8,383 bases of DNA from an uncultured Christensenellaceae bacterium. GTDB lineage: Bacteria; Bacillota; Clostridia; Christensenellales; CAG-138. Shown here one piece after another: positions 1 to 5,952 of the stretch; the stretch's first letter is position 1; each line of letters opens with the position of its first letter. The DNA is taken from positions 1 to 8,383 of the forward strand of contig CABSAH010000075.1 of NCBI GenBank assembly GCA_902475645.1, written 5' to 3'. The notes under the pieces are model-generated. The model had not been told where the DNA came from. It made no database searches and was given only the letters and a program-made list of their open reading frames with translations. The position numbers and the translations under genes were made by a program.

Positions 1-365
1 GCGAACGCGGCGTTACCCTTTCCGGCGGGCAGAAGCAGCGCGTGGCAATAGCCCGTATGCTTATGCAGAACGCGCCCATATTGATATTCGATGATTCCAT
101 GAGCGCGGTCGATACCGAAACGGACGCATCCATACGCGCCGCATTGAAGCACCGCAGCGAAAGCACCACCACCTTCATAATATCGCACCGCATAACAACG
201 CTGTGCCAGGCGGACAAAATACTGGTGCTTGAGCACGGCAGGCTGGTGGAGCAGGGCACGCACGGGGAGCTAATTGCAAAGCCCGGCCTTTATCAGCGCA
301 TTGCGCGCATACAGAATGCGCTTGAGGAGGAGCTAAAACAGGAGGGAGGCGAAAACAATGAGTAA
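1..365 (+). CDS. ABC exporter half-transporter, C-terminal end of the ATPase domain (5' partial; degenerate-site subunit)
   Basis: This is the last ~120 codons of an ABC transporter ATPase domain; the frame is open from the window edge (first full codon at base 3), so the beginning lies outside. Visible in order are a canonical LSGGQ signature (bases 18-32), a Walker B ending in ILIFDD (the second Asp, bases 93-95, sits where the catalytic Glu normally is), a D-loop SAVD and an H-loop His (bases 186-188). The protein ends in a charged tail. An Asp in place of the Glu with an intact signature is the known pattern of the BmrC/TM287-type subunit of heterodimeric exporters: it hydrolyses poorly at its own site but supplies the signature to its partner's working site. 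The next gene, which overlaps its stop by 8 nt, has the matching opposite pattern. The membrane domain and Walker A are inferred, not seen. A GTG at base 42 is an internal Val codon, not a start. Confidence 0.93.
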   Translation, partial: ERGVTLSGGQKQRVAIARMLMQNAPILIFDDSMSAVDTETDASIRAALKHRSESTTTFIISHRITTLCQADKILVLEHGRLVEQGTHGELIAKPGLYQRIARIQNALEEELKQEGGENNE

Positions 366-2196
366 TTCCGCAATACGGGAGCAGGACCACGAAAAGGACG
401 TAAAGGTGGACTTTTCAATATGGAAGCGGCTGTTTGCTTATGTTTTCCGCTATAAGAAAACCGCAATAACGCTTATGCTGTGCAACGTTGGCATAGCGGT
501 AATAGATATTCTCTATCCGCTGATGAGCACCTATGCAATAGATAACTTCATTGAAAAGGGCACCACGGCGGGCATGGGCTGGTTCATTGCGCTGTATCTT
601 GTGTTCATAGCGCTTCAGGCCGCGGGCGTATATGCCTTCATAGTAAAGGCGGGCAGGCTTGAAATGAACGTATCCTACGATATGCGCAGGGAGGCGTTCC
701 AAAAGCTTCAGGAGCTTTCATTCTCGTTCTATGACCGCACGGCGGTAGGCTATTTGATGGCAAGGATGATTAGCGACGTGGCCAGCCTTTCAGAGATGAT
801 GGCATGGAGCTTCGTTGACCTTTTGTGGGCCTCAACGTATGTTATAGGCGTTGTTATAGCCATGTTCTCAATGAATTGGAAGCTGGCGCTTATGATAATG
901 GTTGTAATACCTCCGCTGGCGATAATATCCGTATTCTTCCAAAAGAAGATACTTAAATATCAGCGCAGGGTTAGAAAGACCAATTCCCGCATAACGGGCG
1001 CGTTTAACGAAGGCATAATGGGCGCAATGACCACCAAAACGCTTGTGCGCGAGGATGCGAATTACAATGAATTCCAGCAGCTTTCCTCCGAAATGAAGCG
1101 GGATTCGATACGCTCCGCCCTGCTCAGCGCCCTGTTTATGCCCATAGTTATGTTCTTGGGCTCGATAGGCACGGCCATAGCGCTGCACCGCGGCGGCATA
1201 GACGTACTCGGCGGCATAATAACCTACGGCACGCTTTCCGCGTTCATATCCTATGCCACAAACTTCTTTGAGCCAATTCAGCAGCTTGCGGGCATTTTGG
1301 CGGAAATGCAGAGCGCGCAGGCGAGCGCGGAGCGCGTTGTATCGCTTATCGATACGCCGTGCGAAATAGTAGATTCGCCGGAGGTCATTGCCAAATACGG
1401 CGACAGCTTCAATCCCAAGCGCGAAAACTGGGAGCCTATAAAGGGCGACGTTGATTTTGACCACGTGAGCTTTGCCTATAAGGAAGGCGAAAGAGTGCTA
1501 AAGGACTTCAATCTGCACGTTAGGGCGGGCGAAACGATAGCCCTTGTTGGCGAAACCGGCGCGGGCAAAAGCACGATAGTAAACCTTGTTTGCCGCTTTT
1601 ACGAGCCTACGGAGGGGCGCGTGCTTATAGACGGGCGGGACTACCGCGAGCGCAGCCAGCTTTGGCTGCAATCAAGCCTTGGCTACGTGCTGCAAACGCC
1701 GCACCTGTTCAGCGGCACAATAGCGGACAATATACGCTACGGCCGCAAGAGCGCAACCGATGAGGAGGTACGCGCGGCGGCGCGCATGGTACACGCGGAG
1801 GAATTCATACTGCGTCAGGACAAGGGCTACGATACGGAGGTCGGCGAAGGCGGCGTAAGGCTCTCCACGGGCGAAAAGCAGCTTATATCCTTCGCCCGCG
1901 TAATACTTGCCGACCCGCGCATATTCGTGCTGGACGAGGCCACAAGCAGCATAGATACCGAAACCGAGCAGCTTATTCAGGACGCAATAACAACCGTTTT
2001 GAATAACCGCACAAGCTTCATTGTTGCGCACAGGCTTTCCACCATACGCAATGCGGACAGGATACTGGTTATACGCGGCGGCGAGATAACCGAGCAAGGC
2101 AGCCACAGCGAGCTTATAGCCAAGCACGGCTACTATTACGACCTGTACACAACGCAGTTCAGCGAGGAAGCATCGGACGCGATATTGAGCGAATGA
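358..2196 (+). CDS. ABC exporter half-transporter, membrane domain fused to ATPase (BmrD/YheH-type, catalytic-site subunit)
   Basis: This 612-residue protein has the usual length for a type IV exporter half (six helices plus one ATPase domain). Hydrophobic segments lie at about residues 35-63, 73-99, 147-170, 173-194, 253-277 and 292-313. The ATPase domain starts near residue 364 and contains an A-loop Tyr374, Walker A GETGAGKST (398-406), Q-loop Gln446, a divergent signature LSTGE (502-506), Walker B IFVLDE with Asp526 and catalytic Glu527, D-loop SSID (530-533) and H-loop His558. Together with the preceding gene it should form an inner-membrane heterodimer that pumps lipophilic compounds outward; multidrug export is the family's usual role, but the substrate cannot be read here. 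The ATG is preceded by GGGAGG (344-349) at 8-nt spacing, and the start overlaps the previous stop as ATGAGTAA, implying coupled translation. The gene strongly favours ATA for Ile. It is followed by a terminator at 2206-2238. Confidence 0.95.
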   Translation: MSNSAIREQDHEKDVKVDFSIWKRLFAYVFRYKKTAITLMLCNVGIAVIDILYPLMSTYAIDNFIEKGTTAGMGWFIALYLVFIALQAAGVYAFIVKAGRLEMNVSYDMRREAFQKLQELSFSFYDRTAVGYLMARMISDVASLSEMMAWSFVDLLWASTYVIGVVIAMFSMNWKLALMIMVVIPPLAIISVFFQKKILKYQRRVRKTNSRITGAFNEGIMGAMTTKTLVREDANYNEFQQLSSEMKRDSIRSALLSALFMPIVMFLGSIGTAIALHRGGIDVLGGIITYGTLSAFISYATNFFEPIQQLAGILAEMQSAQASAERVVSLIDTPCEIVDSPEVIAKYGDSFNPKRENWEPIKGDVDFDHVSFAYKEGERVLKDFNLHVRAGETIALVGETGAGKSTIVNLVCRFYEPTEGRVLIDGRDYRERSQLWLQSSLGYVLQTPHLFSGTIADNIRYGRKSATDEEVRAAARMVHAEEFILRQDKGYDTEVGEGGVRLSTGEKQLISFARVILADPRIFVLDEATSSIDTETEQLIQDAITTVLNNRTSFIVAHRLSTIRNADRILVIRGGEITEQGSHSELIAKHGYYYDLYTTQFSEEASDAILSE

Positions 2197-2205
2197 TAAA
2201 AATGC

Positions 2206-2238
2206 AGGAGGAATGGCATATGTCATCCCTCCTTTTTT
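2206..2238 (+). terminator. Intrinsic terminator of the ABC exporter operon
   Basis: Arms AGGAGGAATG (2206-2215) and CATCCCTCCT (2224-2233) pair over ten positions with one A/C mismatch, and the stem can gain two more pairs inside. The arm runs directly into a six-T run (2233-2238). It lies 10 nt after the stop of the exporter gene, so it probably ends that operon. The AGGAGG in the 5' arm is part of the stem, not a ribosome binding site: no reading frame follows it. Confidence 0.85.
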
Positions 2239-2370
2239 AATGCGGCTGCATAGCCCCGTTCGTTGGTGGAATCGCAGAGGATATAGCCATATAGGCGCTT
2301 ATGCGCTTCCGTTTGGCGTTGTTTCACCCCCCCGCCGCTGCACCGAAAAGGGCGGGAGGTCTCCCCCGCC
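2239..2370. other. Non-coding spacer upstream of the regulator promoter, with GC-rich inverted repeat
   Basis: No credible gene is visible here. The end abutting the -35 box holds a GC-rich inverted repeat: GGCGGG (2351-2356) pairs with CCCGCC (2365-2370), and the inner part is also nearly self-complementary. It is not followed by a T run, so it does not look like a terminator; a protein-binding site is possible. A smaller repeat GCGC-TTAT-GCGC occurs at about 2294-2305. Confidence 0.45.
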
Positions 2371-2399
2371 TTGACTTTCGGACAATTTCACGGTATAAT
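2371..2399 (+). promoter_or_regulatory. Sigma-A-type promoter for the TetR-family gene
   Basis: TTGACT (2371-2376, five of six consensus bases) and TATAAT (2394-2399, six of six) are separated by exactly 17 bp. Transcription would be expected to start near A2408, giving a leader of roughly 90 nt before the regulator start. It is the best promoter in the window. A GC-rich inverted repeat ends at the base just before the -35 box, which could allow repression, possibly autoregulation; that is inference. Confidence 0.85.
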
Positions 2400-2430
2400 T
2401 TCTTTTCAAATTTTAAGCTGAGGTAGTATT

Positions 2431-2508
2431 GTGGAAAAGGTGCGCAGCATAGGCTATGATAGGATATTAAGGCTGCCTGCCGGCAAGCATGGGTGCAAGA
2501 ATGGCTAA
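2431..2508 (+). CDS. Possible 25-codon leader peptide coupled to the TetR-family gene
   Basis: A GTG at 2431 is preceded by GAGGT (2420-2424) with 6-nt spacing, a usable ribosome binding site. It opens 25 codons (beginning Met-Glu-Lys-Val-Arg, ending Lys-Asn-Gly) closed by TAA at 2506-2508. The last bases overlap the regulator's internal ATG as ATGGCTAA, the same 8-nt overlap geometry as the two confirmed operon junctions at 358 and 5945. The regulator itself lacks a good ribosome binding site. The simplest reading is that ribosomes finishing this frame reinitiate at the regulator. The peptide resembles no known family; chance is a real alternative because the frame is short. Confidence 0.4.
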   Translation: MEKVRSIGYDRILRLPAGKHGCKNG

Positions 2509-3061
2509 TTTTACGCAAAAAGCAATCAAGGAAACCTTCATCTCCCTTTTGGAGGAGCGTCCGCTTTCCGATATTACGGTAAAGAATATTGTAGAAACGT
2601 GCGGCATCAACCGCAATTCTTTTTACTATCACTATCAGGACATACCCGCCCTAATCGAGGAAATAGTCAAGGAGCAAGCGGAAGCGATTATTCTGAAGTA
2701 TCCCTCCGTCAGCTCCATTGTTGAATGCTTCGATGCGCTGATAGAATTTGCCTCCGAGCGGAAGCGGGTGATTATGCATATATATCGCTTCATGAACCAA
2801 GAGGTATTTGAACGCAACCTTATGGGGGTAAGCGAATACTTTGTGCGCAGCTATATTGACACGGCTTTGGCTAAAGAAAATATATCCGCCGAGGATGAGC
2901 AAGCCATTATCAACTATTATAAATGCGTAGTCTTCGGCTTGATCATCGACTGGCTGAATAACGGAATGACCGAGGCATACGCAAAATCCATACGGCGGAT
3001 TTTCATTTTGAAAAAGGATTTGGCGGTAGAAATAGCGCAGATGCTTCAAAATCAAGTGTAA
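2501..3061 (+). CDS. TetR/AcrR-family transcriptional regulator
   Basis: This is a repressor-type protein of about 186 residues, the usual TetR family size. Its N-terminus has the family pattern: an amphipathic helix (TQKAIKETFISLLEERPLSD), then the helix-turn-helix ITVKNIVETCGINRNSFYYHY, about residues 25-45 counted from this start, with the hallmark Phe-Tyr-Tyr-His-Tyr. The remainder is an all-helical ligand and dimer domain ending in a segment with GLIIDWLNNG, reminiscent of the DhaS-like C-terminal domain. Two starts are possible. ATG 2489 has no Shine-Dalgarno sequence. ATG 2501 gives the compact N-terminus normal for the family and overlaps the end of a leader frame (ATGGCTAA), so I chose 2501. 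It is transcribed from its own promoter at 2371-2399 and closed by a terminator at 3077-3106. Likely targets are the membrane operon starting 180 bp downstream, its own promoter, or the ABC operon; none is shown by sequence. Its ligand is unknown. Confidence 0.92.
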   Translation: MANFTQKAIKETFISLLEERPLSDITVKNIVETCGINRNSFYYHYQDIPALIEEIVKEQAEAIILKYPSVSSIVECFDALIEFASERKRVIMHIYRFMNQEVFERNLMGVSEYFVRSYIDTALAKENISAEDEQAIINYYKCVVFGLIIDWLNNGMTEAYAKSIRRIFILKKDLAVEIAQMLQNQV

Positions 3062-3076
3062 CCGCGGTTCACTTTT

Positions 3077-3106
3077 TAGGCACGGGATAGCCCGTGCCTA
3101 TTTTTT
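3077..3106 (+). terminator. Intrinsic terminator after the TetR-family gene
   Basis: TAGGCACGGG (3077-3086) pairs perfectly over 10 bp with CCCGTGCCTA (3091-3100) across a 4-nt ATAG loop and is followed by six T (3101-3106). It lies 15 nt after the regulator stop, so the regulator is probably transcribed separately from the downstream membrane operon. Confidence 0.95.
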
Positions 3107-3127
3107 GTGCAGTTGCAGCCCCTTTAT

Positions 3128-3172
3128 CCGGATTTCAGTCATTTTTTAATGCGTGTACGGATTTCATACATT
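3128..3172 (+). repeat. Imperfect 16-nt direct repeat upstream of the membrane operon
   Basis: CCGGATTTCAGTCATT (3128-3143) and ACGGATTTCATACATT (3157-3172) agree at 13 of 16 positions, including nine identical bases CGGATTTCA, and start 29 bp apart, just under three helical turns. The second copy overlaps the best -10 candidate. Such spacing would suit a regulator binding twice on one face of the DNA, but no binding partner can be assigned. Confidence 0.45.
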
Positions 3173-3176
3173 GCCG

Positions 3177-3206
3177 GCCCGATTGACCGTGTTCAATCGG
3201 CCTTTT
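3177..3206 (+). promoter_or_regulatory. Inverted repeat: candidate operator or attenuator
   Basis: CCGATTGA (3179-3186) and TCAATCGG (3193-3200) form a perfect 8-bp inverted repeat around a 6-nt centre, extendable with one bulge by flanking GG/CC. It is followed by CCTTTT. It sits 33 nt before the next gene's ribosome site-to-start region. Read as DNA it has the size of a TetR-family operator; read as RNA it could be a weak terminator or attenuator, since only four T follow. Sequence alone does not separate these. Confidence 0.5.
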
Positions 3207-3239
3207 GTGAAGTAAGCTAAGCAAAAGGAGGTTTAAAGG

Positions 3240-3845
3240 ATGAAACTGCGTTCCGTTATCCCGATGAAAATTGCAAAATACGGATATATTATCGTTTCCG
3301 TAGTTTTCTGCATCGTCGGCATTGCTATGCTTATGCTGCCTGCGCCGTCCGCAAGGGCAATCGGTATATTCTGCGGTATTGCCATGCTGGTATTCGGCGC
3401 AATCAAGCTTGTGGGCTATTATTCAAAGGATTTGTTCAGGCTTGCATTTCAATATGATTTCCAATTCGGAATACTTTTGATTATACTCGGGCTTATAACC
3501 CTGTTCAGGCCGGGGAATATCATGGATTTCATCAGCATTTCGCTTGGTGAATGCATGATTGCCGACAGCCTGTTCAAAGCGAAAATCACGTTTGAAGCTA
3601 AGCAGTTTGGCATACGCGAATGGTGGTTGACGCTGATTCTTGCTATTTTGACCGGTCTTTCGGGCTTGCTGCTTGCATCCCGCCCATGGGAGGCAATTCC
3701 GGCAATTATGAAGCTTCTTGGTGTTTCGCTGCTGTCAGAGGGCATATTGAATTTCAGTGTGGCAATATGCTTGGTGAAAATTGTGAACAATCAGAAGCCC
3801 GATTTGATTGATATTGATTATAACGAAGTAGAGGTGAAATTGTAA
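3240..3845 (+). CDS. DUF308/HdeD-like six-helix membrane protein
   Basis: This is a 201-residue, very hydrophobic protein with six predicted membrane helices at about residues 15-35, 38-60, 70-90, 93-112, 128-148 and 152-182. Small-residue patterns (GIAMLVFGAIKL, GILLIILGLITL, GLSGLLLASRP) follow the repeating two-helix G-x(n)-G layout of the HdeD/DUF308 family, and the length fits. A short acidic tail ends the chain. In enterobacteria HdeD is linked to acid resistance, but the biochemical function of the family is not established and should not be transferred here. The start is secure: AAGGAGGT lies 7 nt upstream of the ATG, while the second Met at residue 9 has no comparable site. The stop is one base from the start of the MMPL gene, so the two are co-transcribed and this protein is probably an accessory of that transporter. 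Confidence 0.8.
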   Translation: MKLRSVIPMKIAKYGYIIVSVVFCIVGIAMLMLPAPSARAIGIFCGIAMLVFGAIKLVGYYSKDLFRLAFQYDFQFGILLIILGLITLFRPGNIMDFISISLGECMIADSLFKAKITFEAKQFGIREWWLTLILAILTGLSGLLLASRPWEAIPAIMKLLGVSLLSEGILNFSVAICLVKIVNNQKPDLIDIDYNEVEVKL

Positions 3846-3846
3846 T

Positions 3847-5952
3847 ATGCGTTTTTCAAAGGCGGTGGTGAAATACCGCATCCCTATTTTAATTTTGACG
3901 GTGCTTTTGATTATCCCATCCGTGCTCGGCATGGCGGCAACGCGCGTAAACTACGATATGCTGACGTATCTTCCGGAGGATATGGAAACTGTCATTGGCC
4001 AAAATGAGCTATTGGCGGATTTTAACAAGGGTGCGTTTACGTTCCTTATTTTTGAGGATATGCCAAGGCAGGATGTAGCTGCGCTCAAGCAAAGGGTTGA
4101 AGATGTAGAGCATGTGGATACTGTACTGTGGTATGATTCCGTGTTCGATCTTTCCGTTCCGATGGAGCTGCTGCCGAATAGTGTTTACAGCGAATTCAAT
4201 ACCGACCATTCCACAATGATGGCGGTTTTCTTCGACAGCGGAACATCCGATGATGTGACCATGGATGCGGTAAAGGAGATTCGCCGTATTTGCGGAAAGC
4301 AATGCTTTGTATCCGGCATGACGGCGCTCGTTGTGGACTTAAAGGAGCTGTGCGAGCAGGAAGAGCCGACCTATGTGGCGCTTGCGGTAATTTTTGCGAG
4401 TGTTTCAATGCTGCTGTTCCTTGACGGCTGGCTGATTCCGTTCGTGTTTTTGGCTTCCATCGGCGCCATGATACTCCTAAATCTCGGCACGAACTATTTC
4501 CTTGGCGAGATTTCCTACATAACCAAGGCTCTTTCCGCCGTTTTGCAGCTTGCCGTAACAATGGACTATTCCATATTCCTTTGGCATAGCTACAACGAGC
4601 AGAGGGAGAAATATTCCGACCATTACGAAGCCATGGCAGTTGCCATAAGGGAGACGCTGACCAGCGTTGTCGGCAGCTCCGTAACAACAATGGCGGGCTT
4701 CATTGCGCTGTGCTTCATGAGCTTTACGCTTGGGCGCGATTTAGGCATTGTAATGGCAAAGGGCGTTCTGCTCGGCGTTCTCGGCTGCGTAACGGTGCTG
4801 CCCTCCCTGATTCTTGTGCTTGACAAGCCCTTGCAAAAGACAAAGCACCGTTCCATTATCCCGCAGATGGGCAAATTTGCAAAAGGCGTAATCGGGATTT
4901 TCCCCGTTTTCCTTATAATTTTTGCGCTTTTAATCGCGCCTGCGTATTATGGCTATAACCGCGCAAACGATGAAGTTTATTACGATATGGGCAAATGCCT
5001 GCCGGAGGAAATGAACTTCGTAATCGCAAACTCCAAGCTCCGGGATGATTTTAACATCGCCTCAACGCACATGGTGCTTGTGGACGCCAAGCTTCCCGCC
5101 CAAACGGTAAAGAGCATGATACACGAAATGGAGCAGGTTGACGGCACAAAATACATTCTCGGCGCGGAATCGGTCATCGGTTCCCGCATACCGCAGGAAA
5201 TTCTGCCGGACACGGTAAGATCCGTTACGGAAAGCGAGCGCTGGGAGCTGCTGCTGATCAATTCCAGCTATCCGCCGGCAAGCGATGCCGTAAACAGCCA
5301 GATAACACGGCTGAACGATATTTTGAAAAAATACGACGGCAGCGGAATGGTTATCGGCGAAGCGCCCTGCCTTAAGGATATGATTGATACGACCGATCAT
5401 GACTTTGCGGTTGTTACGGCGGTATCCGTTGTGGCGATTTTCCTAATAATTCTTATTGTGGAAAAGAGTCTTACGCTGCCCATTATACTAATTGCAGTCA
5501 TCGAGCTTGGCATATTTATCAACCTCGGCCTTCAGCATTATCTTGGCCGCAGCATGGCCTTCATAACGCCGATTTGCATCAGCACTATTCAGCTCGGCGC
5601 AACGGTAGACTACGCCATTTTGATGACAACCCGATATAAAGCGGAGCGCATCGGGGGAAGCGACAAGCGTACAGCCGTATGGAAGGCATTGTACACGTCC
5701 ATACCGTCCATCATCGTCTCCGGCATGGGTATGTTCGCCGCAACCTTCGGCGTAGCGATGTATTCAAATATTGAAATCGTCAGCTCCATGTGCCTGCTTA
5801 TGGCGCGCGGATCGGTTATAAGCATGCTGCTTGTCATATTTATACTGCCGGCCATGTTTATGCTGCTGGATAGGGTTATTTGCAAAACAACGCTCGGCAT
5901 GACAACAATTAACTCAGGAAAGAAAACTATGGAGGTACTCTGTAATGAATAA
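3847..5952 (+). CDS. MMPL-family (RND superfamily) transporter
   Basis: This 701-residue inner-membrane pump has two homologous halves. TM1 (11-31) is followed by a large outside loop (about 33-172), then TM2-6 (176-193, 197-213, 227-248, 271-293, 299-325). TM7 (347-369) is followed by a second large loop (370-517) and TM8-12 (520-538, 541-560, 573-596, 616-641, 647-675). Both halves carry the MMPL Asp-Tyr pair in TM4 and TM10 (TMDYS, Asp240-Tyr241; TVDYA, Asp588-Tyr589), the residues known in MmpL3 to relay protons. The loops also match each other (YDMLTYLPEDM and YYDMGKCLPEEM). It should therefore be a proton-driven exporter, probably of a lipid or other hydrophobic envelope molecule; the substrate is inferred from the family only. 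The size fits compact Firmicute MMPLs such as YdfJ. GAGGTGA (3831-3837) lies 9 nt before the ATG. Its stop overlaps the next start by 8 nt. Confidence 0.93.
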   Translation: MRFSKAVVKYRIPILILTVLLIIPSVLGMAATRVNYDMLTYLPEDMETVIGQNELLADFNKGAFTFLIFEDMPRQDVAALKQRVEDVEHVDTVLWYDSVFDLSVPMELLPNSVYSEFNTDHSTMMAVFFDSGTSDDVTMDAVKEIRRICGKQCFVSGMTALVVDLKELCEQEEPTYVALAVIFASVSMLLFLDGWLIPFVFLASIGAMILLNLGTNYFLGEISYITKALSAVLQLAVTMDYSIFLWHSYNEQREKYSDHYEAMAVAIRETLTSVVGSSVTTMAGFIALCFMSFTLGRDLGIVMAKGVLLGVLGCVTVLPSLILVLDKPLQKTKHRSIIPQMGKFAKGVIGIFPVFLIIFALLIAPAYYGYNRANDEVYYDMGKCLPEEMNFVIANSKLRDDFNIASTHMVLVDAKLPAQTVKSMIHEMEQVDGTKYILGAESVIGSRIPQEILPDTVRSVTESERWELLLINSSYPPASDAVNSQITRLNDILKKYDGSGMVIGEAPCLKDMIDTTDHDFAVVTAVSVVAIFLIILIVEKSLTLPIILIAVIELGIFINLGLQHYLGRSMAFITPICISTIQLGATVDYAILMTTRYKAERIGGSDKRTAVWKALYTSIPSIIVSGMGMFAATFGVAMYSNIEIVSSMCLLMARGSVISMLLVIFILPAMFMLLDRVICKTTLGMTTINSGKKTMEVLCNE

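Larger units (their letters stand above)
3107..3239 (+). promoter_or_regulatory. Control region of the DUF308-MMPL-exported protein operon
   Basis: This 133-nt spacer should contain the promoter of the following operon, since a terminator closes the gene before it. No consensus promoter is visible; the best -10 candidate is TACATT (3167-3172), with only a poor -35. It does hold an imperfect 16-nt direct repeat (3128-3143 and 3157-3172), an 8-bp inverted repeat (3179-3200), and a very strong Shine-Dalgarno AAGGAGGT (3225-3232) placed 7 nt before the ATG. A weak promoter among repeats suggests a regulated operon. Confidence 0.5.

Noticed and set aside
868..1464. Long minus-strand open frames opposite the ABC gene (also 1672-2226 and similar)
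   Set aside because: These are antisense shadows of the exporter frame: rich in Tyr and Arg from reverse-complemented Ile/Ala codons, with no domain pattern and no ribosome binding sites.
2206..2211. AGGAGG as a ribosome binding site for a small gene
   Set aside because: The bases form the 5' arm of the terminator hairpin, and no useful reading frame follows.
2371..2400. A second copy of the CCGATTGA/TCAATCGG operator at the regulator promoter
   Set aside because: Only short matches such as TTGAC and CAAT are shared, which is no more than a promoter -35 and chance would give.
2489..2500. ATG 2489 as the regulator start, adding four residues
   Set aside because: There is no ribosome binding site in front of it, and the extra residues are not expected from the family's compact N-terminus. 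ATG 2501 fits the leader overlap better, though the difference is small and unproven.
3183..3211. TTGACC in the inverted repeat as a -35 box
   Set aside because: No TATAAT-like hexamer is found 16-19 bp downstream (TGTGAA at the 17-bp position), so it cannot be called a promoter.
4196..4690. 164-codon minus-strand frame inside the MMPL gene
   Set aside because: It is low-complexity Arg/Ser/Pro-rich and lies wholly within a gene whose membrane topology and motifs are intact, so it is a shadow.
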